Part shown: piece after piece, positions 1-8,889 of the stretch
Numbering within the stretch: the stretch's first letter is position 1
How the letters are laid out: every line of letters begins with the position of its first letter
Assembly: GCA_003667245.1 (NCBI GenBank)
Contig: RCNN01000119.1
Location: 1 to 52,648 of the forward strand
DNA length: 52,648 nt
Origin: Heterostelium multicystogenum
Lineage: Eukaryota > Evosea > Eumycetozoa > Acytosteliales > Acytosteliaceae
Direction of reading: 5' to 3'
Position numbers and translations under genes: made by a program
The notes under the pieces: model-generated
What the model was told of the DNA's origin: nothing
The model's input: only the letters and a program-made list of their open reading frames with translations
The model's database searches: none

Positions 1-202
1 CCACTGAGCGTGTGTTGATGTAGAGGTGCTTGCTGGTCAGGTCCCACAGCTCCAGGGTGATGGCTTCATCGCCCGGGCGGATGGTGCAGGCCTGTTCCAC
101 CAGGTTGCCCTTGAACCTCAGGTTGTCCACCGGCTGCGCCGTGGCCGCCAGGCCGAAGGTCAGCAGCAGGGCCAGGCCCTTATGAATCATTGCGTGTCGC
201 AT
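1..202 (-). CDS. Fimbrial subunit, N-terminal part (cut by window edge)
   Basis: This is the start of a secreted fimbrial subunit. The ATG at 202 follows a TAGGAG ribosome site 8 bases upstream. A short hydrophobic signal peptide (GLALLLTFGLAATAQ) leads into NLRFKGNLVEQACTI, the first strand and first cysteine typical of type 1-like pilins. An in-frame ATG at 190 is a weaker start. It is the most distal visible gene of a minus-strand operon, 11 bases after the stop of the preceding subunit. The rest of the gene lies outside the window, so whether it is a tip, linker or terminator subunit cannot be told. Confidence 0.72.
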   Translation of the reverse strand, partial: MRHAMIHKGLALLLTFGLAATAQPVDNLRFKGNLVEQACTIRPGDEAITLELWDLTSKHLYINTRSV

Positions 203-213
203 ACACTCGACTC

Positions 214-694
214 CTACTGGTATTCAGCCAACAGCGTGGCCACCGCCGTGAACCCTTGGGCCTTCAGGACCGAACCCGGCGTTTGACCGGCACCACTTCC
301 AAGGTCGGCGGTGCCGCCAGGCTGATGTCCAGCGGCGTGTTGAGGCGAAACGGCCCGTTGTTCTGGTACAGCCGAATGCCCAGGTCAGGCGCAGTGGTCT
401 GCAGGGCCGCGTTATCAAAGCTTGTCTCTGCGCCCTTGACGCTCAACTTCAACAGCCACGGCAGCGTGGAGGCGCCGCAGCGGATGGTGTAGCCGACGGC
501 CCTGCGATATTTCACGCCATCGACACGCTTGGTGCCGACATCCCCGAAATCGACTTCAATCGTGCTGCCCGAATCAATCGTGCAGGGCGGCGGCTCGTTC
601 AGCGTTTCCGTTGAACGTCAGGTTGGCCGACGCAGCACTGAAAAAGCCGAAGCAACACAAGCCGAGCAACGTTCGCTGTGGCCAAACATTTCAT
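214..694 (-). CDS. Fimbrial minor subunit, frameshifted
   Basis: Secreted pilin-like subunit. The ATG at 694 has GAGGAA 8-9 bases upstream. The signal peptide is followed by NLTFNG, then TLNEPPPCTIDSG, a cysteine-bearing strand, then VDFGDVGTKRVDG, and the gene ends ATLLAEYQ, a typical C-terminal strand. Reading it requires three frame changes: in a T-run of the signal peptide near 645, near 600, and near 280. The protein of about 158 residues is a paralogue of the next gene upstream: both share the PPPC.I motif, a DGV.YRR segment and RLNTPLD/PLNTPLS. I infer a tandem duplication of a small subunit. The frameshifts look like sequence errors because both ends remain family-like. Confidence 0.65.
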
Positions 695-708
695 TGATCG
701 TTTCCTCA

Positions 709-1206
709 TTATTGGTACTCGATCACGAGGGTGGCGGCGGTCGCAAATGCCCCGCCCGTCAGCGTGCTGCCTGCGCGCTTGACCGGCACCGCCTGCACGG
801 CCGGAAAGGTCGGATGGGTAAACTGAGCGGCGTGTTCAGCGGCCAGTCCGCCCCATTGGCGAAGAGCTTGACCCCCAGGTCGGTCTTGGGGGTCGAGAGC
901 ACTTTGTTATCAAACCCGGCTGCCGCGCCCTTGAGTTCCAGGGTCATCGCGTTGCTGTAAACGGGAGGACTGCAGGGTGACGGTATACGGCACGTCCCGT
1001 CGATAATTCACGCCATCAATCCGTGACGTCAGCAGGTCATTGCCGAACGGCACATTCAGTGTGCCGCCGCTGTTAATCACGCACGGTGGAGGTGCAATGA
1101 TGGTCGCGCGGATCGTCAGGTTGGTATCGGCCTGCACGCCCTGGCTGACCACCCACAGCAGTCCCGCACCGATAAAAATGGCCCACGGGCCGGTTAACCT
1201 GGTCAT
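709..1206 (-). CDS. Fimbrial minor subunit, frameshifted
   Basis: Secreted pilin-like subunit, sister of the gene at 214-694. The ATG at 1206 lies 10 bases after the stop of the upstream gene and has an AAGGG ribosome site. A signal peptide (AIFIGAGLLWVVSQGVQA) precedes NLTIRATIIAPPPCVINSG, then FGNDLLTSRIDGVNYRR, then KGAAAGFDNKVLSTPKTDLGV, and finally ATLVIEYQ before the TAA. Two frame changes are needed, near 955 and near 825. Both copies carry the FDN..L..T..DLG. segment, so they probably occupy similar places in the fibre. The adhesive function is inferred from the operon only. Confidence 0.65.
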
Positions 1207-1216
1207 TGTTCTGCCC

Positions 1217-1798
1217 TTACTCATAATTGAGCCTGAAATCCACCACGGCCCGGAATGCACCGCTGGTCAGGGGTGCCGGGGTGCGCGTGGGCTGGACGTT
1301 CCAGGTCTGCGTGTTGCGGCCCAAGGGCAAGAACAATGGCTCCCCCCTTGAACCCAGCTGTACATCGCGCCCCTGGGAATCGGTCAGGCGCAGGCCCATC
1401 CCGGTGATGCCTTGCACCTTGACCAGCCGTGAATCGTCGGCATCGGCTGGTGCGATGAACGCCACCGAGAGCACCGGTTGATAAGCACTCCATGTCAGGT
1501 TCCCCGTGCGTTCACTGGCGATGCGGCCGGCGGTGCGCCGGCAATCCTCGAACAGCAGTTGAAAGGCCACGGAGGTCGCCTGGTCACCCGGCCGTTGCAA
1601 CTGGCTGGCCGACACCGGGCCCAGGTCGATCGTCTGGTGCAGGGATGCCATCTCCAGGCTGCAGGGGGTTTCATGCATGGACCCGAGAATGTTGAGCATC
1701 CCGACCATGCCCTCCACATCCTCGTCATCCGCGGCGTGCGCCGGCCCCATCAGGGCCAGCAACAGACCGCCCAAGACCTTCACTGTGTGCAACTTCAT
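1217..1798 (-). CDS. Fimbrial minor subunit
   Basis: Intact 193-residue secreted protein with the signal peptide LGGLLLALMGPAHAA. It has one cysteine in HETPCSLEM and a second in FEDCRRTAGR, as expected for the single disulphide of a pilin domain. It ends FRAVVDFRLNYE, a C-terminal strand with the penultimate aromatic residue seen in usher-assembled subunits. It sits between the chaperone gene upstream (21-base gap) and two small paralogous subunits downstream. It is longer and more divergent than the major pilin, so a minor or adaptor role is likely. Its exact position in the fibre is not known. Confidence 0.75.
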   Translation of the reverse strand: MKLHTVKVLGGLLLALMGPAHAADDEDVEGMVGMLNILGSMHETPCSLEMASLHQTIDLGPVSASQLQRPGDQATSVAFQLLFEDCRRTAGRIASERTGNLTWSAYQPVLSVAFIAPADADDSRLVKVQGITGMGLRLTDSQGRDVQLGSRGEPLFLPLGRNTQTWNVQPTRTPAPLTSGAFRAVVDFRLNYE

Positions 1799-1819
1799 GA
1801 CGTTCTCCGGCAGCAGGCA

Positions 1820-2572
1820 CTACTGATTGGCCACAGACAGTTGCGTGTTCACCTTGCATGTCTCGCCACTGCAGGTGAACGCCAGCAGCGGACGGCCACC
1901 GTAATCATTCACGTAGGACAAATAGGGGGTGGTGCCAAGCTCCTTGGCAGTCGGCCCCAGGGCCTGCGTGCCTTTGGGCGGGACCATCACCGGCTCGAAG
2001 CCCGGTATGGTCTTGCCGTCCTTGCTGCTGCGCGCATCCACCAGGGTCACGTAGTAAGGCGTGGGGTTATTCACCTGGTAGTGATCGCCTTGCCGGGTAA
2101 GGGTCAGCTTTTCCTGCCATGGGTTGGACAGGTCCTGCTGGGTGGGGGTAATTGCCTGCGGCCGGTAAAACAATTTGATCCGGGTTTGCAGGGCGATTTG
2201 CAGGGTGTTGGGCTTGTCGCTGCGCGGCGGAAATTCCCGCAGGTTGAAGTAGTAGACCGTCTCCCGATCCTGGGGCAGCGATTTGGCGGCCGGCAACGCC
2301 TGGACTTTTACCTGGCTCTGCTTGCCGGGCTCCAGGCGTTGGACCGGTGGCAGCACGATCAACGGCGAGGTGATCTTGTTGCCCTCTTCATCCTCGATCC
2401 AGCCCTGGGCCAGATACGGCAACTGGGGGTTGTTGTTGGTGATGTTGACGCTGGTTGCGTCTTTGCCACCGTCGAAAATCACGCGGGTACGGTCCAGGCC
2501 GACAGCGGCGTTGGCGCTCTGGCTCAAGACCGCCAGCAGCAGTGCATAGGTAAAACGTGTGCTGTGTTTCAT
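1820..2572 (-). CDS. Periplasmic fimbrial chaperone
   Basis: Intact 250-residue PapD-like chaperone that would cap pilin subunits in the periplasm and hand them to the usher. After the signal peptide (ALLLAVLSQSANA) come AVGLDRTRVIFDGG, the N-terminal donor region with the conserved arginine, then NNNPQLPYLAQGWIE, VLPPVQRLEPGKQSQVKV and ETVYYFNLREFPP, which match the family's alternating-hydrophobic G1 region and the YxLNxxxIPP-type motif. A second immunoglobulin-like domain follows, with a Cys pair (FTCSGETCKV) near the C-terminus. The ATG at 2572 has GGAGAACCC upstream. The frame is open upstream into the usher with no stop between them, probably because of an indel. Confidence 0.88.
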   Translation of the reverse strand: MKHSTRFTYALLLAVLSQSANAAVGLDRTRVIFDGGKDATSVNITNNNPQLPYLAQGWIEDEEGNKITSPLIVLPPVQRLEPGKQSQVKVQALPAAKSLPQDRETVYYFNLREFPPRSDKPNTLQIALQTRIKLFYRPQAITPTQQDLSNPWQEKLTLTRQGDHYQVNNPTPYYVTLVDARSSKDGKTIPGFEPVMVPPKGTQALGPTAKELGTTPYLSYVNDYGGRPLLAFTCSGETCKVNTQLSVANQ

Positions 2573-2643
2573 GAGGATGGGTTCTCCATAGTGTTTCGCT
2601 GGCCGGTCCAGGGTGGCTGGCTCGGGTGAGGCTTGATCGACGG

Positions 2644-5187
2644 CTACCCTCTGGCAGCGCAGTTGCAGGGCATCGGTGAACGCATCCGTTGGCAACTCGA
2701 CGGGCAGCGTCAGGACGCAGCGCTCGGTGCCGCCCCAACTGACGATCATCTGCTCGCCGGCCTGAATGCCGCTCAGGTAGACATCCCCGCCGTCATTCAC
2801 CACCCCCGGTGTCCTGCTGCTTGCGGTTTTTTCACCGTGGCGCCGAAGGGCGGTGCGCTGCCATCCGGCAGGCGAAGAACCGCCATGGCCTTCTGGCCGG
2901 AAATCACTTCCAGGGATCGGTAGCCAATGGCCCCCTCGGTGAGGGTCAGTTGCGTCACGGATTGAGTGGCCTCGACATCGCTGGGCAATTTCTCCAGGTC
3001 AACACTGGCCGCCGTACGCTGGTAGCTGGTGATGTCGGAGATGACCGCCTTGCCGAACGCGTTGCTGCGGGTCGGCGTGCCGTAGCCCCGCACGGGCACA
3101 TCGGGCACACCGGCGGTATCGACCAGCAGCCGGGTTCCGCCGGTACTGGTGGTTCGATGCAGCGCCCCGCCGTAAGGCGTGAGCGTGCCGCCGCCACGCA
3201 CGGATGCGCTGAGGGTGCGGTTATTGCCTTGTTGCGTCGTGGCGCTGAGGTCGATGTCGGCCTGGTCACCAATATGGCTCAGGTAGCCGCTGGCCGAGGT
3301 GTCGCTGGCACTGACCTGGTAGCTGTTACGTTCATCCAGGCGATCGGCGTAGCGTGTGGTAAAGCTGTTTTTGCCGCCGGCCCTGTTGGCATCCATCGAC
3401 AGGGTGCCGGTGGGTCCCAATGGCAGGCTGACCGTCAGCGCTGCTCCGTTGTCCTTATATTGGTATTCATGGGTGCGATATAAATTCAGCGACAGGCTCA
3501 TGTTCCTGGACAGAGCCCACGTTGAAGTAACGAGACGCCGACAGGTTCCAGCGCTGGGTGTCCGGCCGGTTCCAATAGGTTTGTTTGTTGTAGCTGGCAT
3601 ACACCGTGGTGTTCAGATCGCGGAACTGTTTGTTCACCGTGACCGTATACAGCGCCTTGTTACCGCCAATGGGTTTCCAGTGTTCAATGAAGTTACCGTC
3701 TTCATCGAACACGCCGCGCCCACCCAATTCACCGTTCAACCCATAGTGCCGAGCATCCAGGTATTGGCTCATGCTCAAGTAGTTCTTCTCGGAGAACCGG
3801 TAACCGGCGAAGGTGACCTGGCTGTCGTACTCTTCAAAGTTCTTGGAATATTGAAGGCGGTAGGATTTGCCCGAAAGTGTTTTGGTTCCACAGGCTGGCG
3901 CGAGACTGGGTGACGTCCAGGGAAACTGCCCCGAACGCCAGCAAATCCCGCCCCGCCCCACCGACAGCGCACGGTAGTTGTTATCCGTTATCGCACCGCC
4001 CAGCAGCGACCAACCATTGCTGATTCCCCAGGAAAATTCGCCGGTGCCGAAAAAGTCACCGTGGGAGTGGTACTGCAGGTTGGACGGTCGCCCGGCAGAC
4101 AGCTTGTAACGAACCTGCCCGGGACGCGTCAGGTAGGGAACGCCTGCCGTATCGAGCTGGAATTTCTGTACCGAACCGTCCTGCTCCTCGACCCGCACAT
4201 CCAGCGTGCCGGACACGGCGTCGTTAAGGTCCTGGATCCGAAAAGGGCCTGCCGCCACCAGCGTTTCATAGAGCACACGCCCCTGCTGGCTGATGACAAC
4301 CTTTGCATTGGTCTTGGCCACCCCGACCACTTCCGGTGCATAGCCCCGCAGGTTGGGCGGCAGCTGGCTTTCGTCTGACTTGAGCCCGGCACCGGTAAAG
4401 CGGAAGCTGTCGAACAGGTCCGAATACAGGTAGTCCTCGCCCAACACCAGGCGTGCCTTCAGCGCAGGAATGGCGCGATATGCGTAATAGCGACTCCACT
4501 CCAGTTTTTGCCGGCTGGCCTGCGCCTCGCGGTCTTTCTCGACACGCCCTTGCCAATCCGCCCGCAGGCGCCAGGCCCCGGCATTGGCCCCGAGTGTGCC
4601 GTTTACCGCTGAGGTCATTGCGCGTACCGTCACCTTTGCGGTAGCTGGACTGCGCCGTCATGTTGTAGTCGACCAGCAGCCCCGGCACCCCCTCGTCCCA
4701 ACGTGACGGCGGGTCCCAGTTGATGGCGCTGTATTCCAGGTAGGCCTGGGGAAGGTTGATGTCCAGGGTGGACGTGCCCAGGTCGGCACTGACCTCCATG
4801 CCGGGCAAGCCCGTGACATCCAGGCACTGCCCGCCCTTCCACCACTTCAGCTGGTCAGCACCGGACGCCTTGAGGCCCAGTTGCTCGACAAGCTCGCGCG
4901 ATAAACAGGGCACACTGCCTTTGGGATCATCATCGGGGGCAAAGAACGCCACCGATTGTTCAGATATAGGTTGGGTATTGAGCTGGACCACCATCGAGTA
5001 GGTGCCAGGCAAGATAAAACCCACTGCGTGCAAACTGAGACAGGTCAATATTGGAGCGATCAATCAGATCAAGAACGTCGGTATTAAACTCAATATCCCC
5101 GGCGCCCATTGCAGTTCCAGCCAGTGATATCAACCCGCCAAAGAGGCTGGGGCGCAGCGTATTCATGACTTTCGACGTATTCAACAT
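2644..5187 (-). CDS. Fimbrial outer-membrane usher, frameshifted
   Basis: Outer-membrane usher of about 845 residues, in the normal family range. The signal region (PSLFGGLISLAGTAMGAGDIEFNTDVLDL) is followed by the N-terminal subunit-binding domain. The body contains GLGA-type barrel stretches, and the plug region is marked by AKVVISQQGRVLYETLVAAGPF and DLNDAVSGTLDVRVEEQDG, a hallmark of ushers. The C-terminal domain has PPFGATVKK and DGGDVYLSGIQAGEQMIVSWG, then the terminal Cys pair. At least five frame changes are needed (near 5040, 4615, 3880-3950, 3510 and 2805). As written no stop precedes the chaperone start; one further one-base shift gives a TAG at 2646-2644 directly after LQLRCQ, which I take as the true end. 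Confidence 0.85.
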
Positions 5188-5203
5188 ACACGCAACTCAA
5201 TCT

Positions 5204-5764
5204 TCAAAAGTATTCCAACTTGAACCGCACTGCCGCGCGGTGAGCCCCTGCCAACAGCGGCACTCCGTTGCCCACCAGGCGGAGCCTGTAATGAAGTGTC
5301 ATGTCGCCATCAACCACCGGCAGCAGCGCCATCGGCACTCCCGGCACACTCACCTGGCCAGCGGCGTCCTCAATATGGAAAGCAACCCCCTGCGAGGCCC
5401 CAAAGGCCGCAAAGGTGCGCCCGCCCATATCGCTGGGCCCGTCGAACGTCACGCGAAGATGCTCCCAGTCCGGCAGCGTTTCGCCGGGGCGCAGCGGGTC
5501 GGGACGCGTCACGGTGCAGTTGACCAGCCGTAGCTGGAACGGCTGCATTTGCCCCGCGCCCTCTCGCAACAGGCGGCCGATGGGTTCGGGAGGCATGTCG
5601 ATGGTCTGATCGGCAGTGACCGCTTCCAGCCCGCAGGCCGAGTCGATGATCTCGCCTCCCAGCGTGACGAGCCCATCGCCTTGCACACGCGTCTGCGCGG
5701 CATCACAAGGGCTGATGAACAACGTCAATGAAGAGGCAATAGCGAGACTTATGAATGTTTTCAC
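5204..5764 (-). CDS. Fimbrial minor pilin
   Basis: Secreted pilin-fold subunit. I choose the GTG at 5764 because GGGAG lies 6 bases upstream and it opens directly on a signal peptide (KTFISLAIASSLTLFISPCDA); the open frame also runs upstream through a hairpin, which is unlikely to be coding. The mature part has GGEIIDSACGLEA and RLVNCTV, the two pilin cysteines, and ends RAAVRFKLEYF. The gene lies between the major pilin and the usher, 16 bases from the usher start. Its place suggests an assembly or minor structural subunit, with expression reduced relative to the major pilin by the hairpin at 5782-5812. Confidence 0.75.
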   Translation of the reverse strand: MKTFISLAIASSLTLFISPCDAAQTRVQGDGLVTLGGEIIDSACGLEAVTADQTIDMPPEPIGRLLREGAGQMQPFQLRLVNCTVTRPDPLRPGETLPDWEHLRVTFDGPSDMGGRTFAAFGASQGVAFHIEDAAGQVSVPGVPMALLPVVDGDMTLHYRLRLVGNGVPLLAGAHRAAVRFKLEYF

Positions 5765-5781
5765 CTTGATCTCCCGCCAGT

Positions 5782-5812
5782 TTTCCCCCGCCACCAGTGG
5801 TGGCGGGGGAAA
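5782..5812 (-). terminator. Strong hairpin between major pilin and the rest of the operon
   Basis: A perfect 14-bp stem (TTTCCCCCGCCACC paired with GGTGGCGGGGGAAA) with a 3-base loop lies a few bases after the major pilin stop. It has no long T-run on the transcribed side, so it is probably a partial terminator or an mRNA 3'-end stabiliser rather than a full stop. Such hairpins are known after major pilin genes and explain high pilin and low usher/chaperone output. It also argues against a minor pilin start upstream of 5764. Confidence 0.7.
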
Positions 5813-5815
5813 CAC

Positions 5816-6337
5816 TTACTGATAAGCCAAGGTGAAGTTGGTGACCGCGCTGAAATCACCAGGAACGATGTCGCCTGTCGCCTGACCTTGTACGTAGGCG
5901 CCGAACTGCAGGGTGTTATTACCGGCAACAATGGCCTGCGGAGTGGTTGGCACGCCCAGCTCAATCGCTTTGCCGCCGTGGGTCATCATGATGCCGATGC
6001 CGCCCGCGCTGCCGACCGTGCCGATGCCGCCAGGCACAACGCTGGACGGTGCACCGGTGAAGGTAGTGGTCACGGTGTTATCGGTGAGGCCAGACAGGTC
6101 GCACCCTTCAAGCTCGATCGCCACGGGGCGGGCGGTGGACTTGCCGCCGGATTGCAACTGATGCTTTGCAATAGCGCCAAGTGCAACTGACTGATCCACA
6201 GACTCAGGCTTGATAGAGCAAGCACCCGAATGGACCGAACCGGTAAATGTAATCGTCCCGTCCGCCGCATTAGCAACAGAGATCGAACCCGCCAACAGGC
6301 CGACAGTCAACAGCGCAGCTTTTACTTTAGTCTTCAT
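5816..6337 (-). CDS. Major fimbrial pilin
   Basis: Intact 173-residue type 1-like pilin. A typical signal peptide (KAALLTVGLLAGSISVANA) is cleaved before ADGTITFTGSVHSGACSIKPES, with the first pilin cysteine. The second cysteine is in IELEGCDLSG. The protein ends FTLAYQ, with the penultimate tyrosine used in chaperone recognition and donor-strand exchange. It is first in the minus-strand operon, has a long AT-rich region upstream and a strong hairpin directly downstream, all as expected for the main shaft subunit. The ATG at 6337 is preferred over the longer open frame from 6367 because it opens on the signal peptide. Confidence 0.85.
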   Translation of the reverse strand: MKTKVKAALLTVGLLAGSISVANAADGTITFTGSVHSGACSIKPESVDQSVALGAIAKHQLQSGGKSTARPVAIELEGCDLSGLTDNTVTTTFTGAPSSVVPGGIGTVGSAGGIGIMMTHGGKAIELGVPTTPQAIVAGNNTLQFGAYVQGQATGDIVPGDFSAVTNFTLAYQ

Positions 6338-6714
6338 TTGCAGAGGCTCACATGTATTAAAAATCAAAACGAAATCCTGGCTTAGTTGCGCACAGGACTT
6401 AATTAACCCAGCGCCAGAACAATTTCCTGAAGCAATGGAAATCGGATGCTTTCCAATTACTTGTATTGCAATTCAGGAGTTCGTTCGAGGCCGGGCAATT
6501 ATCCATTTCGATTTTGAATATGAAAGCCGGTCGATTCGCTTATTCACGTAGCCTTGTCACACCAAGACACATAGGAAAATTATGGCACTTTGCCAAAACT
6601 TTTGAATCAACCGTAAGAAACGGACTACATCAACTTAACGAGAATGATTTAGTGCAGAACAAGTCCGTAAGAATAGGATTACATATTATAAAAAACAACA
6701 GTAATTACTGGGGC

Positions 6715-6736
6715 GCGCCAACTAACAAGTTGGCGC
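6715..6736. promoter_or_regulatory. Perfect inverted repeat in the fimbrial/yqjI spacer
   Basis: GCGCCAACT and AGTTGGCGC form a perfect 9-bp inverted repeat around AACA. There is no T-run, so a regulator operator is more likely than a terminator. It lies about 380 bases from the pilin start and 140 bases from yqjI, so which side it serves is unknown. Confidence 0.4.
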
Positions 6737-6832
6737 ATATGTCGAAAGGGTCAGTGCGCTGATCGGCCCGTTTCGAGTCCCGTCTCACAAGACGCGAGAT
6801 GACCGTTCGTCTGCCGGGGTTGCGGCGGCAAT

Positions 6833-6857
6833 AAGATATATCTTACGTTGTATCTAA
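6833..6857 (+). promoter_or_regulatory. Probable YqjI operator
   Basis: The perfect palindrome AAGATATATCTT is followed by a related half site, TTGTATCTAA. It lies about 30 bases before the yqjI start. PadR-family YqjI proteins are known to autoregulate through inverted repeats in this type of AT-rich setting, so an autoregulatory operator is a reasonable inference. Confidence 0.5.
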
Positions 6858-6877
6858 ACCAAACGAGAGCACCCGAA

Positions 6878-7427
6878 ATGAGAGACCATCATTCACACCG
6901 CGACCCCGGTGACAGCCGCGACGGCTTCGACAAACGTCCAGGCCGCGAGCGCGGCGGCCGTGGCCCACGGGTCTTCGCCCCCGGCGACCTGAAACTGCTG
7001 CTGCCGGCGCTGATCGCCGAACAGCCGTGCCATGGCTACGACCTGATTCGCCGGATCGAGACCCTGTTCGACGGCGCCTACAGCCCCAGCCCCGGCGTGA
7101 TCTACCCCACGCTGACCTTTCTCGAAGAAAGCGAACTGATTACCGGCGACGCCGAAGACGGAAAAAAACGCTACACAATCACCGACGCCGGTCGTCTCTT
7201 CTTAAGCGAACAGGCGGTTGCCCTCGAAGGCATTCGCATGCGCATGGATGTGAGCAAACGTTCGCTGCGGGGGCCAGGACCGTCCGCCGGAAATCCACGA
7301 GGCGGTGCATAACCTGCGCCACGCCTTGCATTCGCACCACGGGCGCTGGAGCCCGGAAGAAATCGTTCGTGTCGCGGCGCTGCTCAACAGCACCGCCCAA
7401 GCCATTGCCGACGGGAAAGCTCAATGA
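6878..7427 (+). CDS. yqjI: PadR-family metal-responsive regulator YqjI, frameshifted
   Basis: Transcriptional repressor of the PadR family. The N-terminal arm is rich in His, Asp and Arg (MRDHHSHRDPGDSRD), a shorter version of the metal-binding arm of E. coli YqjI, which responds to nickel. The winged helix follows, with HGYDLIRRIE and the PadR signature SPSPGVIYPTLTFLEE (about residues 60-90), then KKRYTITDAG. A one-base shift near 7270 (a GGGGG run) breaks the written frame; the other frame continues HEAVHNLRHALHSHHGRW and ends at the TGA at 7427. That stop overlaps the start of the ferric reductase gene (ATGA), so the two are translationally coupled. It probably represses both genes. Confidence 0.83.
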
Positions 7428-8174
7428 ATACCCAAGCCATCCACCGCGTGACCCACGAAATCAAACGCCGCCGCCTCGAAGTCCTGCGGGTGGTCGACAT
7501 CACCCCGCGCATGCGCCGCATCACCCTGGGCGGGCCGGAACTGGCGGGCTTTATCAGCCTGGGCAGTGACGATCACATCAAGCTGCTGTTCCCACAGAAC
7601 GCCGCCGAACAAGCGGCGCTGGACAGCCCCGACTTCAACCTGCGCGGCGACGGCCCGCAACCCGCCATGCGCGACTACACCCCACGCCGGTACGACCTGG
7701 ACATCGGCGAGCTGGACATCGACTTCGTGCTGCATGGCGATGGCCCTGCCTCCACCTGGGCCGAGCAGGCCAAGGTCGGCCAGCACCTGCATATCGGTGG
7801 GCCGCGTGGCTCGATGATCGTGCCGGATATCTTCGACAGCTACCTGTTGATCGGCGATGAAACCGCGATCCCGGCGATTGCCCGGCGCCTGGACGAATTG
7901 CCGGCGGGGCGCAAGGTATTGGCGGTGATCGAGATCGCCAATGCGGCGGAACAGCAGCCGCTGGCCAGCGCTGCCGAAGTGGAAGTGATCTGGGTGGTGC
8001 GCGGCCAGGAAAGACCTGCTCGAGACGGTGCAGAACCTGACGCTGCCGGGCGGTTCGCTGTACAGCTTTGTCGCCACCGAGAGCAAGCTGTCGCGCCAGG
8101 TACGGCGGGTGCTGCTGGACACGCACAACGTCAATGAGGCATTCCTCAAGGCCGTGGGTTACTGGCAACAGTGA
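7424..8174 (+). CDS. yqjH: Siderophore-interacting protein / NADPH ferric reductase, frameshifted
   Basis: Flavin-dependent ferric-siderophore reductase of the SIP family, cytoplasmic. The FAD-binding motif MRDYTPRRYD is at about residues 83-92, followed by DFVLHGDGPASTWAEQAKVGQ and the GPRGSM phosphate loop. The NAD(P)H half includes LLIGDETAIPAIARRLDELP, a clear family signature. The frame shifts near 8010; the rejoined C-terminus reads GGSLYSFVATESKLSRQVRR and ends FLKAVGYWQQ at 8174, giving about 249 residues. It overlaps yqjI by four bases, matching the yqjI/yqjH pair of enterobacteria, where YqjH releases iron from chelates. Confidence 0.85.
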
Positions 8175-8177
8175 TCC

Positions 8178-8279
8178 CTGTAGGAGCGAGCTTGCTCGCG
8201 AAGAACCTGAGAGCGCCGCGTTAAACCAGACACACTGCGTTATCGTTAACGTTCTTCGCGAGCAAGCTCGCTCCTACAG
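8178..8279. repeat. REP pair (GAGCGAGC variant)
   Basis: Inverted arms CTGTAGGAGCGAGCTTGCTC and the matching right arm flank about 60 bases. It is a variant of the REP family seen four more times in this window. It separates the yqjH stop from the convergent membrane protein gene, and its right arm encodes that gene's last residues. Confidence 0.85.
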
Positions 8280-8888
8280 ATTTTATCCAGCCCCACCACC
8301 CCCAGAGCAATCAGCACAAACCCCACCAGAATCCCCCCGGCATTGATGAACACCTGTGGATAACCCAGGGTGTCCACGTTAATGAACGGGTACTGATACA
8401 GCCCCCACACATACCCGCGCAACAACGCATAGGCGAAGTACACCACCGGGTAAATCACCCACAGCCCGATGTGTTTGAGGCGCAGACTGCCCTTGGGCAC
8501 GCACCACCACCAATACGCGACAAACACCAACGGCATCACGTCGTGCAGCAGCTCGTCCGCCACAAACTGCACCCCCGCAGGCTGCCACATGTGGCGCAAC
8601 AACAGGCTGTAGGCGAGGCTGACCACGACAAATGCTCACGGCAATCCCGCTGCTGACTACGGGCCCGAGGAAGAACCGGCTCGCCGCGGTTGGCCGTTGC
8701 ACCCACGCATGGGTCAACACCACCGCCACCAGGGTGTTGGTGAGCACGGTGAAGAAGCTGAAGAAATTCACCAGGCCCGGCAACAGGCTGGCGCCATCGA
8801 CCCAGCGGAAGTAGAAAATGATGTACTGCTGCAGCGCCAGGCCGGCCCAACCGCCGAGGGCTGCGAGGCCGATAAGGTGACGTTTCAC
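8246..8888 (-). CDS. Pr6Pr-type membrane protein, frameshifted, with REP-encoded tail
   Basis: Integral membrane protein of about 214 residues with some six hydrophobic helices, resembling Pr6Pr-family proteins of unknown function. Notable stretches are LQQYIIFYFRWVDGASLLPG, NFFSFFTVLTNTLVAV, HDVMPLVFVAYWWW and KHIGLWVIYPVVYFAYALLRG. The GTG at 8888 immediately follows the TGA of the upstream gene, so translation is coupled. One frame change is needed near 8630. The last ten residues (CRSELAREER) are the translation of the REP arm at 8178-8279, showing that the repeat replaced the native end of the gene. Confidence 0.7.
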
Positions 8889-8889
8889 C

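Larger units (their letters stand above)
6338..6877. other. AT-rich divergent spacer without a supported gene
   Basis: About 540 bases between the fimbrial operon (minus) and yqjI (plus), much richer in A+T than the flanks. Short open frames here lack family features and ribosome sites, and I do not call them genes. The spacer must hold the fimbrial promoter and the yqjI promoter. Two palindromes, at 6715-6736 and 6833-6844, are annotated separately. Confidence 0.6.

Noticed and set aside
1478..2629. 383-residue open frame on the plus strand
   Set aside because: Antisense to the fimbrial subunit and chaperone genes, with no family features.
6466..6762. 98-residue open frame in the AT-rich spacer
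   Set aside because: No ribosome site, no recognisable domain, and it ends in the palindrome region.
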